Shown: one piece after another, positions 31,650 through 39,503 of the stretch
Layout: each line of letters opens with the position of its first letter
Numbering within the stretch: position 1 is the stretch's first letter
NCBI GenBank assembly: GCA_937899415.1
Contig: CALBPI010000013.1
Coordinates: forward strand, 1 to 43,409
Source: an uncultured Gammaproteobacteria bacterium
Lineage (GTDB): Bacteria; Pseudomonadota; Gammaproteobacteria; Steroidobacterales; Woeseiaceae
DNA: 43,409 nucleotides
Reading direction: 5' to 3'
The notes under the pieces: generated by a model
Database searches by the model: none
Seen by the model: only the letters and a program-made list of their open reading frames with translations
What the model was told of the DNA's origin: nothing
Program-made: the position numbers and the translations under genes

Positions 31650-33551
31650 ATGCGCAAGACACTGCTACTGGCAACGCTGACACTGACACTGGCCGCATGT
31701 GGCGGCGGTGGTGGCGGCGGCACCCCGCCACCGCCCGCGAATCGGGCGCCTGCAGCAAACGATGTCTCCGCGCTGACACCGCCGGCGACCGCCGTGTCGG
31801 GCACGCTTTCCGCCACCGATGCCGACGGTGATGCGCTCACCTTCTCTGTTGCAACGGCTCCCGCCAATGGCAGCGTCACACTGAGCGGCACGGGCGATCG
31901 TGACTTTGAATACACACCCAATGGCGGCTTCGCGGGTGTCGACACGTTCACGTTCAGCGCGAGCGACGGCAGCCTGACCTCGAATACGGCAACGGCCACG
32001 ATCACGGTCAACACCGCGCCCGTCGTCAACGTACCCACGGCGACGCTGGAGACTAGCGATCTGGGCACCGCCACAGGCACGGTGAGCGGCAGCGACGTGG
32101 AAGGCGATCTGCTGACGTTTCAGGTGGCGACGCCGCCCACCAAGGGCGCCGTCACAAGCCTGGACGCGACATCGGGCGAATTTGTCTACACGCCCACCGT
32201 TGGCGAAGACGGCATCGACACGTTTACGGTGGTTGCCCGGGATGACGCGGAACCGTCGACACCGGGGACGATCACCGTCGAGATATTCGGCTGGATCGGT
32301 CCGCAACAGATTGGGTCTTCGGCAGAGGATCTCCTGGCCACCAATGCACTGCTGCTGACCGACGATGGCGGCCTGCTGCAAGGCGGTATTACGGAAGGCC
32401 AGGTGGGCAGCACCCCCAACGCAGGTGAAGGCGATAGCTTCCTGCGCAGCACAGACCGGCGCGGCAACGAGCTGTCGCTGACGCAGTTCGGTGGCACCGG
32501 CGACGATGTCATTCGTGGCATGCATGCGCGACCCCAGGGCGACGGCTACTACGTCATCGTCTCTAGCCCCGACGACAACATCTACCGGTTCAACACCGAC
32601 GGCACAGAGGTGTTCAGTGTGCCGCTGCCCGTAGGTCCCGGTATCACACTACTCATCGGCAACCTTTACTGGAGCGGTATCGACGCGGCCGGCGACCTCA
32701 TCATCTTGTCCTGGGTGGACCCGGTGGCTCCTAACGCCGTCACGTCAGGTCTCGTAACCAAGCTCAGTGGTGCCGACGGCAGCGTCATCTGGCAGCGCCA
32801 GCTGCTGACGTCAACCGAGGACGACGTTAACTTCTTTATCGATGACACGGACCGTATCTCACCACGGGGCGTGGACGTGGACGCCGCTGGCAACCCCGTT
32901 ATTGCCGGCGAGTTTTGGATCAACGCCGGCAACCGTCCTTGTGTGCGCTGCGGTTTCATCGCAAAGCTCGACGCCGCAACCGGCGACACCATCTGGGTGC
33001 GCGAACCCGACGCCTTCGCCACCTGTGGCGAGGACAGCAGCGGCCGGTTCTACCGGGTGACCGTGGCGAACGATGACACGCTTTACGTGAACGGACTGGC
33101 CAACTTCACCCAGTTCCCGGGCACCGATGGCCTGGTTGCCCGATACAGCGCCGATGGCACACAGGAACTTTGGCAGTTCTGCGACGACTCGGGCGCCGAC
33201 ACCACGTCGTTCTTCACGAACCCGCTCATCCTGGCTGACGGCGGCATCGTCAACTACGGCAGTGTAGGCGACGCCAACTCCCCGCCAGACCCCTCGTCGG
33301 GTGGCCCCAGCGCCGCCGATCTCGTGATCTACAAGTTCACCGACGCGGGCGCCGTGACCTGGTCGCAGACGATCGATGTTGTGCGGCAAGACACTTCAGA
33401 CGCCGAAGCCCTGGCGGGCGCCATCGTCGAGGACGTACAGGGCATTCTTTACATCACGGGGTCGACGGACGGCGAAGTCGGTGCAACCGCAAACGCCGGC
33501 GATCTCGACGCCTTTGTGCTGCGTTTGGGCGCCGATGGCAGTGTTCAGTAG
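31650..33551 (+). CDS. Lipoprotein with two Ig-like repeats and an SBBP-type propeller (633 aa)
   Basis: Lipobox LTLAAC (Cys17) followed by a Gly7 run and Pro-rich linker. Two tandem Ig/cadherin-like repeats occupy about residues 30-215, each with the DADGDALTF or DVEGDLLTF motif and a GxDTFTF strand. The remainder resembles SBBP beta-propeller blades (ITEGQVGSTPNAGEGDSFLR, QFGGTGDD, STDGEVGATANAGDLDAFVL). GGGGGAG precedes the ATG. Probably an outer-membrane-attached binding or structural protein. It follows galK by 118 nt, but nothing ties it to galactose. Confidence 0.85.
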   Translation: MRKTLLLATLTLTLAACGGGGGGGTPPPPANRAPAANDVSALTPPATAVSGTLSATDADGDALTFSVATAPANGSVTLSGTGDRDFEYTPNGGFAGVDTFTFSASDGSLTSNTATATITVNTAPVVNVPTATLETSDLGTATGTVSGSDVEGDLLTFQVATPPTKGAVTSLDATSGEFVYTPTVGEDGIDTFTVVARDDAEPSTPGTITVEIFGWIGPQQIGSSAEDLLATNALLLTDDGGLLQGGITEGQVGSTPNAGEGDSFLRSTDRRGNELSLTQFGGTGDDVIRGMHARPQGDGYYVIVSSPDDNIYRFNTDGTEVFSVPLPVGPGITLLIGNLYWSGIDAAGDLIILSWVDPVAPNAVTSGLVTKLSGADGSVIWQRQLLTSTEDDVNFFIDDTDRISPRGVDVDAAGNPVIAGEFWINAGNRPCVRCGFIAKLDAATGDTIWVREPDAFATCGEDSSGRFYRVTVANDDTLYVNGLANFTQFPGTDGLVARYSADGTQELWQFCDDSGADTTSFFTNPLILADGGIVNYGSVGDANSPPDPSSGGPSAADLVIYKFTDAGAVTWSQTIDVVRQDTSDAEALAGAIVEDVQGILYITGSTDGEVGATANAGDLDAFVLRLGADGSVQ

Positions 33552-33578
33552 CCTTTCCACCATTAAACATAATCTGTT

Positions 33579-33611
33579 TATGACTAATCCGTGACCGAGT
33601 CGGTAGTCATA
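33579..33611 (+). promoter_or_regulatory. Leader hairpin upstream of the diguanylate cyclase
   Basis: TATGACTA (33579-33586) and TAGTCATA (33604-33611) form a perfect 8-bp stem, with CCG/CGG pairing inside. A second small hairpin (TAGGG-AAC-CCCTA, 33642-33654) ends 7 nt before the GTG start. It lacks the GEMM c-di-GMP riboswitch core. Confidence 0.4.
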
Positions 33612-33661
33612 CCCACACGAAAACTGGAAGCTCACGTCATCTAGGGAACCCCTAACGTGCC

Positions 33662-34888
33662 GTGACCGACAACGCGCCAAAGGAATCGCGCTACGCGCAC
33701 CAGCTCAAACGTCGCTTCCCGACGTTACGCTTCGCGTCAAAGCTGGAGAGCGAGTACCGATCCGAACACCTGGCCACGATCCGCAACCGCGTGATCGCCA
33801 GCCTACTTGTCGCGTTGACCTTTGTGCTCTGGCACGTCTTCGTCACCCGAACGGGTAGCTTCGGCGACACGGTACCGCCGCTTGCAGACAACCTGCGCGC
33901 CTGGGTCATGCGCCCGGTCGCGGTCGTGCTCCTCGTCTCTGCCCTGCTCCGCAACTTCTACGCACGCCACTGGCTGACGGTTGCACCCGTGCTGCTCGCC
34001 ATCCTGGGCTCAGTAGGTGCCTTCAACGTCGCCATGCTCGTCGCCAACGGCAACGTGCACGCCTTCATCAGCATGCTCACGGGCTTCTTCGGCGTCTACA
34101 TGCTCATGGGACTGCTGTTCTGGCAGCTGGTTGCCGTCGGCTCCGTGCTGACACTCGTATTCGTGGCCAACCTGGTCTACGCGGGTGCGCCTATCGACGT
34201 CATCCAGGCGGAAGCGCCCATCATGTTCACGGCCACAGCACTCGCCTGCGTGTTTATCTACAGCCTCGAGCACAGCCAGCGCACTGCTTTTCTGCAGCGC
34301 AAGGTGCTCGAGGAAATCGGCAACCACGACGCGCTGACGCAGCTCAAGAACCGTCGCGCCTTCGACGAGGCGCTCACCATGCTCTGGCAACAGGGCATCC
34401 GCGAGGGCAAGCCCGTTGGTCTGTTGTTGCTCGATGTCGACCACTTCAAGCCCTACAACGATCACTACGGCCACCAGGCCGGCGACCGCTGCCTGGCAGC
34501 CATCGGTACCGTGCTTCGTTGCGTGACCACGCGGCCGTTCGATATTGCGGCGCGAATTGGCGGCGAAGAGTTCGCCGTGCTGTTCTACGACTGCACGCAC
34601 GAACATCTGGTGGCTACAGGCGAACGGCTCGTGCTGGGCGTGCAAGGCCTGGGCATCGAACACGAACGCTCCCCGGTTGCAGGCGAGCTCACGGCCAGTG
34701 TGGGCGGCGTACTGGTCCAGCCGCAGACGGAGCGTTCCTCACGCAGCCTGCTGCAATTCGCTGACGAGGCGCTCTACACGGCCAAGAATCGCGGCCGCAA
34801 TCGCGTTGTCATCGAGCGCGATGGTTACGAGAACATCGTGACCGGTGCGTTCCGCGGCACGCAGATTCAGAAGCGGATTGTGAGATAA
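33662..34888 (+). CDS. Membrane-bound diguanylate cyclase (408 aa)
   Basis: Makes cyclic di-GMP from two GTP. Several transmembrane helices (about residues 40-205) form an undefined N-terminal sensor; the GGDEF domain starts with EEIGNHDALTQLKNRRAFDE, has LLLDVDHFKPYNDHYGHQAGD, and the active-site motif GGEEF at 300-304. An inhibitory I-site RPFD (291-294) is five residues before it, so product inhibition is expected. The start is GTG with no strong Shine-Dalgarno nearby. A 7-bp GC hairpin follows the stop codon. Confidence 0.94.
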   Translation: MTDNAPKESRYAHQLKRRFPTLRFASKLESEYRSEHLATIRNRVIASLLVALTFVLWHVFVTRTGSFGDTVPPLADNLRAWVMRPVAVVLLVSALLRNFYARHWLTVAPVLLAILGSVGAFNVAMLVANGNVHAFISMLTGFFGVYMLMGLLFWQLVAVGSVLTLVFVANLVYAGAPIDVIQAEAPIMFTATALACVFIYSLEHSQRTAFLQRKVLEEIGNHDALTQLKNRRAFDEALTMLWQQGIREGKPVGLLLLDVDHFKPYNDHYGHQAGDRCLAAIGTVLRCVTTRPFDIAARIGGEEFAVLFYDCTHEHLVATGERLVLGVQGLGIEHERSPVAGELTASVGGVLVQPQTERSSRSLLQFADEALYTAKNRGRNRVVIERDGYENIVTGAFRGTQIQKRIVR

Positions 34889-34903
34889 GCCCGACCCAAA
34901 ACT

Positions 34904-34922
34904 CCGCGCCAATTCGGCGCGG
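34904..34922 (+). terminator. Stem-loop after the diguanylate cyclase
   Basis: CCGCGCC-AATTC-GGCGCGG, a perfect 7-bp GC stem with a 5-nt loop in the 54-nt gap before the DUF6090 gene. No T-run, so a weak or Rho-assisted terminator at best. Confidence 0.45.
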
Positions 34923-34942
34923 CATTGCGCTAAGCTCCGGGC

Positions 34943-35698
34943 ATGACGCGCCTGCACCGCATCAACAAACACCTCAAGGACCGCGACTGGTTCACGGTGT
35001 TCGTCGAACTGATCATCCTGATTGTCGGCGTGTACTTCGGCATTCAGGCCGCGAACTGGAATGAGGCGCGGCAGGACCGCGCCGACGAAGCCGCGTTCCT
35101 CCAGCAACTCCACGAAGACATCGTGGCAGCCGAAACTCTGGCCAACCGGATCGGGCGCTTCCGGGTTGCCCGCCGCCAGTACATGGAGTCGGCGCTGGAT
35201 GTGCTTTTCGAGCGCGCCGATCGCGACGAACTCAGCGACCCGGAATGCCAGGCCGTGTACACCGCGGCATTCGTGAATATGCCGTTCATCGACATCGGCT
35301 CGTTCAATGAGCTGTCGTCGTCGGGCAGAGTCGATATTATCCGCGACGACGAGCTGCGTGGTGCGCTGCTCCGACTGCAGCAGGCGATCAACCAGTCCAA
35401 CCGCACCGTTCAGATTCTGAGCAGCATTCCATTCGGTCTGGCCGCGGAATACCCGGAGCTCATCCAGCTCGTTGGCGTGGTTGACGATTCCGGCGACCGC
35501 CCGGAGATTCGCTCTGTAGCCACGTGCGACACGGCCGGCATGCGTGCCTCGCAGGCCTTCCTCAACAAGGCCGCCAGTAACATCGATCTCTACGACGCAT
35601 TCTTTCGGGACGGCTTTGAGCCCTGGCAGGAAGCCATCACGGCTGTGCGAGAGCGCACTGATTTCCTTTTAGGACTCAGCGAAAACGCAACCAAATAA
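34943..35698 (+). CDS. DUF6090-family membrane-anchored protein, copy 1 (251 aa)
   Basis: One N-terminal transmembrane helix (FVELIILIVGVYFGIQAANW) preceded by a basic, KDRDW-containing tail and followed by a helical soluble domain (QQLHEDIVAAETLANRIGRF, FNELSSSGRVDIIRDDELRG). The same order occurs in the gene at 36502-37242, so the two are paralogues. Function of the family is unknown. The gene starts a run of four close plus-strand genes. Confidence 0.8.
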   Translation: MTRLHRINKHLKDRDWFTVFVELIILIVGVYFGIQAANWNEARQDRADEAAFLQQLHEDIVAAETLANRIGRFRVARRQYMESALDVLFERADRDELSDPECQAVYTAAFVNMPFIDIGSFNELSSSGRVDIIRDDELRGALLRLQQAINQSNRTVQILSSIPFGLAAEYPELIQLVGVVDDSGDRPEIRSVATCDTAGMRASQAFLNKAASNIDLYDAFFRDGFEPWQEAITAVRERTDFLLGLSENATK

Positions 35699-35722
35699 AC
35701 AACAATATCTGGGGGAGAGTTC

Positions 35723-36049
35723 ATGCTCGCTGCCTTAATCATCTTCGCCATCGTGCTCGGCATCCTCAATGTGCTGCCGGAAACCAAACACCTGGACAGC
35801 AACACGGCTATTGCCGCAGTGGTGCCGCCGCTGCTGCTGAACTGGCTTCTGACCCTCGCCGTGTCGACCTTTCAGCTTCCGCCGAGTCTGGCCGTCGCCG
35901 GTATCACGCTCTACTTTGTTGTCCCGTTTCTCTGGCTACGATTCACACTCGGTGAAACGATGAAAGTCGCCTTCATCGTTGCGACGGTCACCGTTCTCAC
36001 GGCCGTTGTCGTCGGAGTCGGTTTCGAGTTCTTGCTGATGCAGGCGTAA
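35723..36049 (+). CDS. Small membrane protein, three helices (108 aa)
   Basis: Not recognised. Three hydrophobic segments (AALIIFAIVLGILNVL, VVPPLLLNWLLTLAVSTF, LAVAGITLYFVVPFLWL) plus a C-terminal hydrophobic stretch (VAFIVATVTVLTAVVVGVGF). TGGGGGAGAGTTC gives a strong ribosome-binding site for the ATG. It lies between the first DUF6090 gene and the RidA-like gene with gaps under 30 nt, so it is probably co-transcribed. Confidence 0.7.
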   Translation: MLAALIIFAIVLGILNVLPETKHLDSNTAIAAVVPPLLLNWLLTLAVSTFQLPPSLAVAGITLYFVVPFLWLRFTLGETMKVAFIVATVTVLTAVVVGVGFEFLLMQA

Positions 36050-36078
36050 CGCGGCGACCGACCCGCCTCCGCACCGAT

Positions 36079-36495
36079 ATGCGTAAACACATCAGCGCCG
36101 GTTCACCCTTTGAAGGCCAGATCGGTTTTTCGCGCGCGGTCCGCGTTGGGCCGATTGTGGCCATCTCGGGCACGGCCCCCATTGGCGGGGACGGCGAGGT
36201 TTATGGCGAGGGGGATGCCTACGCGCAAACCCGCCGCTGCCTCGAACTCATCATTGAGGCAGCCTCTCTGGCCGGCATGGGTAGAGCCGAGGTCATTCGC
36301 ACGAGAATCATGCTGACTGACATGAAAAACTGGGAAGCAGCGGCGCGGGCGCATCGCGACATGTTCTCAGACGCGGCGCCGGCCTGTACCTTCGTTGAGG
36401 TGTCGCGCTTTATTGATGAACGCTGGCTCGTTGAGGTCGAAGCAGACTGCGTCGATGACAACGACGCCTCCATGACCGCTATGACAGGCGACTAA
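36079..36495 (+). CDS. RidA (YjgF/YER057c/UK114) family protein without the catalytic Arg (138 aa)
   Basis: Family blocks: SRAVRVGPIVAISGTAPIGG, EVIRTRIMLTDMKNWEAAAR and PACTFVEVSRFIDERWLVEVEADC. In E. coli RidA the imine-deaminating Arg105 lies in PARSCVEV; here the aligned position reads PACTFVEV, so the Arg is replaced by Cys. It is likely one of the Rid subfamilies that do not deaminate 2-aminoacrylate. It sits inside the DUF6090 cluster, ending 6 nt before the second copy. Confidence 0.87.
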   Translation: MRKHISAGSPFEGQIGFSRAVRVGPIVAISGTAPIGGDGEVYGEGDAYAQTRRCLELIIEAASLAGMGRAEVIRTRIMLTDMKNWEAAARAHRDMFSDAAPACTFVEVSRFIDERWLVEVEADCVDDNDASMTAMTGD

Positions 36496-36501
36496 TCCAT
36501 C

Positions 36502-37242
36502 ATGTTGTTCCGTCGAGTCCGAAAACACGTCAAGGCGCATGACTGGTTCGCAGTTGGTGTGGACTTCGTCATCGTTGTCATTGGCGTCTACATCGGCATC
36601 CAGGTATCCAACTGGAATGACGCGGCGCGAACCCTGTCGCTAGAGGACTCTTATGTGTCGCGGGTCGGTGACGAGATCGAACAAAACATCGAGATCATGC
36701 AGGCCGAGATTGAATTCGCGGAGCAATCAAGCAGGACACTGCGCGATTTCATCGCAGTCATGGAGGACCCAACTTCGTCGGACTCTGATGTGGTCGAATC
36801 CGCAAACGCATACCTGTCGCGCGGGGTGTTTTTCGCCAAATTCCGACCGGTCCAGACGACGTTCGACGAACTTACGGCGACGGGCAATCTGGACATTATT
36901 CAGGACAGCGTGCTTCGCCTGGCCCTGATCGACCTGCATGCTTTCTACGACAATGGTGCGTCGACGGTGGCGTCCAATAACGACTGGATTTCGCAGCTCG
37001 AGGGCAATATTTACCTCGGGTTTGATGCTGCGCGATACGACTCGAGAACATCGACGCTGTTCGAGCCGCGCACGCTCGCGGAATCCGCCGCATACATCCG
37101 CGAGAACAAGGACGTGCTGATACGACACGCCGCACTGAGCTACTGGGTCAAAGACCGCACTCTGGGTTTACTCGAGTCGGCCATCGCTCAATCGAATGCT
37201 GTTCTGGATGAGGTTTCCCGTGTGCAATCCGACAACCGGTAG
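36502..37242 (+). CDS. DUF6090-family membrane-anchored protein, copy 2 (246 aa)
   Basis: Same architecture as the gene at 34943-35698: a basic HVKAHDW tail, one helix (FVIVVIGVYIGIQVSNWND), then a soluble helical domain with FDELTATGNLDIIQDSVLRL aligning to FNELSSSGRVDIIRDDELRG. It is diverged enough that the duplication is old. Function unknown; clustering with RidA-like and a small membrane protein suggests a shared but unnamed task. Confidence 0.8.
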   Translation: MLFRRVRKHVKAHDWFAVGVDFVIVVIGVYIGIQVSNWNDAARTLSLEDSYVSRVGDEIEQNIEIMQAEIEFAEQSSRTLRDFIAVMEDPTSSDSDVVESANAYLSRGVFFAKFRPVQTTFDELTATGNLDIIQDSVLRLALIDLHAFYDNGASTVASNNDWISQLEGNIYLGFDAARYDSRTSTLFEPRTLAESAAYIRENKDVLIRHAALSYWVKDRTLGLLESAIAQSNAVLDEVSRVQSDNR

Positions 37243-37246
37243 CTCA

Positions 37247-37378
37247 ATGACGACATGATTTGCGCTAGTCCTCGCGGCATGGGTCGCCTTCGCGCCCTTT
37301 TCAGCGACCGCCGGCGATGTCGCCGCCGACTGCAGCGGTTTCGAGGACCCGATCTACTGCAAGACGATCACGTTCTAG
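37247..37378 (+). pseudogene. Remnant of a small secreted peptide with an in-frame TGA
   Basis: From the ATG at 37247 the reading is Met-Thr-Thr, TGA, then FALVLAAWVAFAPFSATAG and DVAADCSGFEDPIYCKTITF before TAG. Everything after the TGA looks like a signal peptide and a short mature peptide with two Cys. No alternative start lies in the open part and no Shine-Dalgarno precedes the ATG, so it is probably a broken gene, or the truncated start of a longer one. A strong terminator follows. It begins 4 nt after the DUF6090 gene. Confidence 0.45.
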
Positions 37379-37393
37379 ACGCTAAGGCGGCGA

Positions 37394-37419
37394 CGGACAG
37401 ACGAGGATTCGTCTGTCCG
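37394..37419. terminator. Perfect 11-bp stem-loop between convergent genes
   Basis: CGGACAGACGA-GGAT-TCGTCTGTCCG. It lies 14 bp before the end of the leftward L31 gene and after the broken peptide, and could end transcription from both sides. Confidence 0.7.
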
Positions 37420-37432
37420 GCCCGACCTACGC

Positions 37433-37678
37433 TTACGACTTGCGCGTGTAGCGCTTGTTGAACTTCGCGATCCGACCGTCGTTCTGCGAGACACGCTGCT
37501 TGCCGGTGTAGACCGGGTGGGACGCACTCGAGATATCGATCATCATGTACGGGTAGGTTTCGCCTTCGTACTCTTTCGTTTCCGTGGTGGCCACAGTCGA
37601 GCCGATCAGGAAGTACACATCGGCCGTCGTATCGTGGAACAACACTTTGCGGTATTCGGGATGGATGCCAGGTTTCAC
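37433..37678 (-). CDS. rpmE2: Ribosomal protein L31, type B (C-minus, zinc-free) (81 aa)
   Basis: [40 protein letters not shown] and [20 protein letters not shown] are characteristic. The zinc-binding Cys ligands of type A L31 are absent, the form that replaces L31A in zinc starvation. The GTG at 37678 gives the usual N-terminus V/M-KPGIHP. The ATG at 37711 would add 11 odd residues and lie almost at the predicted transcription start. A Zur-like palindrome overlaps its extended -10 promoter. Confidence 0.95.
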   Translation of the reverse strand: MKPGIHPEYRKVLFHDTTADVYFLIGSTVATTETKEYEGETYPYMMIDISSASHPVYTGKQRVSQNDGRIAKFNKRYTRKS

Positions 37679-37711
37679 GGGCTTGCTCTCTAGGCTGGGG
37701 GGCGGGGCCAT

Positions 37712-37729
37712 GCAATATTATAACATTGC
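37712..37729. promoter_or_regulatory. Zur-like palindrome
   Basis: GCAATATTATAACATTGC is palindromic at 16 of 18 positions and has the TGTTATAAT core typical of proteobacterial Zur boxes. It covers the -10 of the type B L31 gene and lies 40 bp upstream of the divergent DUF1295 gene, which could also be affected. Confidence 0.72.
37717..37725 (-). promoter_or_regulatory. Extended -10 promoter of rpmE2
   Basis: On the minus strand TGTTATAAT is a perfect TGn extended -10 with TATAAT. No good -35 is visible, as is common for this promoter class. The start should fall near 37710, about 30 nt ahead of the GTG. Confidence 0.65.
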
Positions 37730-37768
37730 GCGACTTGCGCTGGGCGCAGCATGTCCGCAGGAGCCCCG

Positions 37769-38725
37769 ATGAAGTACGTTTCGATCCTGTTTCCCTTCGC
37801 CATCGCCGCCGGTGTCCTGCTCGCGGGTACGTCGACAGGTACCGCAGCGCTCATCAATGTCCTGGGTCAAGGCCTGCTCTTCGCCATCGTCGTCTGCCTG
37901 CCACTCTACAAGACCGGGCGCATGTCCTACGTCGATATCGGCTGGCCGCTGGGCATTGTCGTTATTGCCGTTGTCGCCGTCTTCACACTCGACGGTGACG
38001 CGACGCGGCGGGCATTGATCGGCGGCGTCTATCTTCTGATCGGCGGCCGAATGGCCCTCATGGCGCTCGGCCACCTGCGACACGGCGTGCTCAAGGAGGA
38101 GCTGCCGCGCTACGCTTATCAAAGGCGGCGCTGGGAGAAGTCCGGCAAGACCAACACAATGCTCGCGGCGCAGACCGAGGTCATTGCCCAGGGCGCGTTC
38201 AACGCCTCCTTCCTGGCGTTCCCGGCTTTCCTCATTGCCGCCAACCCTGCGCCAACCGTCTCGCCACTAGAGGTCGTTGGGCTTGTTGTCTGGGTGGTCG
38301 CGTATCTGTTCGAAGAGATCTCGGACCGACAAAAGCGCGCCTTCGTGCGTGCGCAACAGGCGGCCGACAACAGCAATGGCGTGTGCGATGTCGGCTTGTG
38401 GACCTATAGCCGGCATCCGAACTATTTTGGCCAATGGATGGGCTGGAACGGAGTGCTCATCGCCGCGCTGCCGTCCTGGCTAGCCTTGTACGGGTCCGAG
38501 CACTTGGTCGTTTGGATTGGCCTGGGCATCGGGGCGGCCATGGTCTCCTACTATATGTACAACACGCTCGTGTACTACTCAGGCGCCTTGCCTTCCGAGT
38601 ACTACTCGGTGAGAAAGCGTCCGGCATTCGCGGACTATCAACAGCGCACGAACCGGTTTTTCCCTGGCCCGCCCCGTGACTCGATTGCGACGCGTGAAAC
38701 TGAGAGTCCTGATGCCGCAGAGTGA
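37769..38725 (+). CDS. DUF1295 / steroid 5-alpha-reductase-like membrane protein (318 aa)
   Basis: Integral membrane protein of the DUF1295 group, related to steroid reductases and isoprenylcysteine methyltransferases. The C-terminal signature GLWTYSRHPNYFGQWMGWNG and PSEYYSVRKRPAFADYQ are intact; these families bind NADPH or SAM there. About eight hydrophobic segments. The ATG at 37769 is chosen for its AGGAG; the one at 37751 has none. Substrate unknown. Its stop codon lies 14 nt inside the next gene. Confidence 0.88.
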   Translation: MKYVSILFPFAIAAGVLLAGTSTGTAALINVLGQGLLFAIVVCLPLYKTGRMSYVDIGWPLGIVVIAVVAVFTLDGDATRRALIGGVYLLIGGRMALMALGHLRHGVLKEELPRYAYQRRRWEKSGKTNTMLAAQTEVIAQGAFNASFLAFPAFLIAANPAPTVSPLEVVGLVVWVVAYLFEEISDRQKRAFVRAQQAADNSNGVCDVGLWTYSRHPNYFGQWMGWNGVLIAALPSWLALYGSEHLVVWIGLGIGAAMVSYYMYNTLVYYSGALPSEYYSVRKRPAFADYQQRTNRFFPGPPRDSIATRETESPDAAE

Positions 38726-39503
38726 CGTGACCGCAGCTGGCCGACACTTCTCCGCGCTGGTCGCGGCCTCTGCAGTTGCGGCGCTGTGGCTACCACTGGG
38801 GCAGCACGAGTTTCTTGTTTCGCATTGGATGAAGGTGGGTACCTTCGCCGCGCCCGTGCTTCTGCTGGTATCTGCGGCATCCAATTCAAGTCGTCCGCGC
38901 CTCTCAGACCCACGCTTCGCGTCGATTCTGCTGTTGGTTGCCTACATCGCGCACCAGTTCGAAGAGCACTGGATCGACGTACTCGGCAACCAGTACGCGT
39001 TCCACGGCTATGTCAATGCGCTGGTACGCGGCGCCATCGGCTCCGACGACCTCAGCGTGGCACCACTGACACCGATGAGCATTTTCGTGATCAACACGTC
39101 ATTAGTGTGGCTCGTTGGTGTGATTGCGATCCTTCGCGCGCGAACCCACTGGTTTCCGGTTTTTACGATGGCGGCTATCGCGCTCGTGAATGGCGCCACA
39201 CACATCATCGGCAGCATCGTCACGTTTGCCTACAACCCTGGCCTATTGACCTCCGTCCTTCTTTTTCTGCCGCTGCCCATCGGGTTTTATCGCAAGGTCC
39301 TGGGTGAGAACCCGGCCTTGAAGTGGCCAGTCATCGCAAGCCTGATCTGGGCCGCGCTGGCGCACGTCTTGATGGTGGGCGGGATGTTGGCCGCGAACCT
39401 ATTCGGCGTGATTCCTGAGCCGGTCTATTTTGTCGCGCTCGTTGTATGGTCGCTGCTGCCGCTTGGGCTCTTTCGGCGCGTCTACAAAAACGACGCAGCC
39501 TGA
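38712..39503 (+). CDS. HXXEE-domain membrane protein (263 aa)
   Basis: About seven hydrophobic helices with the domain signature AHQFEEHW near the second helix and conserved His further on (GATHIIGSIVTFAYNPGLLT). The family's function is unknown. The ATG at 38712 overlaps the DUF1295 stop by 14 nt, with GAGAG upstream, so it is coupled to that gene. It ends inside the tail of the convergent PhlG-like gene (22-bp overlap). Confidence 0.85.
   Translation: MPQSDVTAAGRHFSALVAASAVAALWLPLGQHEFLVSHWMKVGTFAAPVLLLVSAASNSSRPRLSDPRFASILLLVAYIAHQFEEHWIDVLGNQYAFHGYVNALVRGAIGSDDLSVAPLTPMSIFVINTSLVWLVGVIAILRARTHWFPVFTMAAIALVNGATHIIGSIVTFAYNPGLLTSVLLFLPLPIGFYRKVLGENPALKWPVIASLIWAALAHVLMVGGMLAANLFGVIPEPVYFVALVVWSLLPLGLFRRVYKNDAA

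Noticed and set aside
33552-33661. c-di-GMP (GEMM) riboswitch ahead of the diguanylate cyclase
   Set aside because: The conserved GEMM core and tetraloop receptor sequences are not present; only simple hairpins are seen.
37256-37258. Selenocysteine decoding of the in-frame TGA
   Set aside because: The codon lies at the very start of a signal peptide and no SECIS-like hairpin follows at the needed distance.
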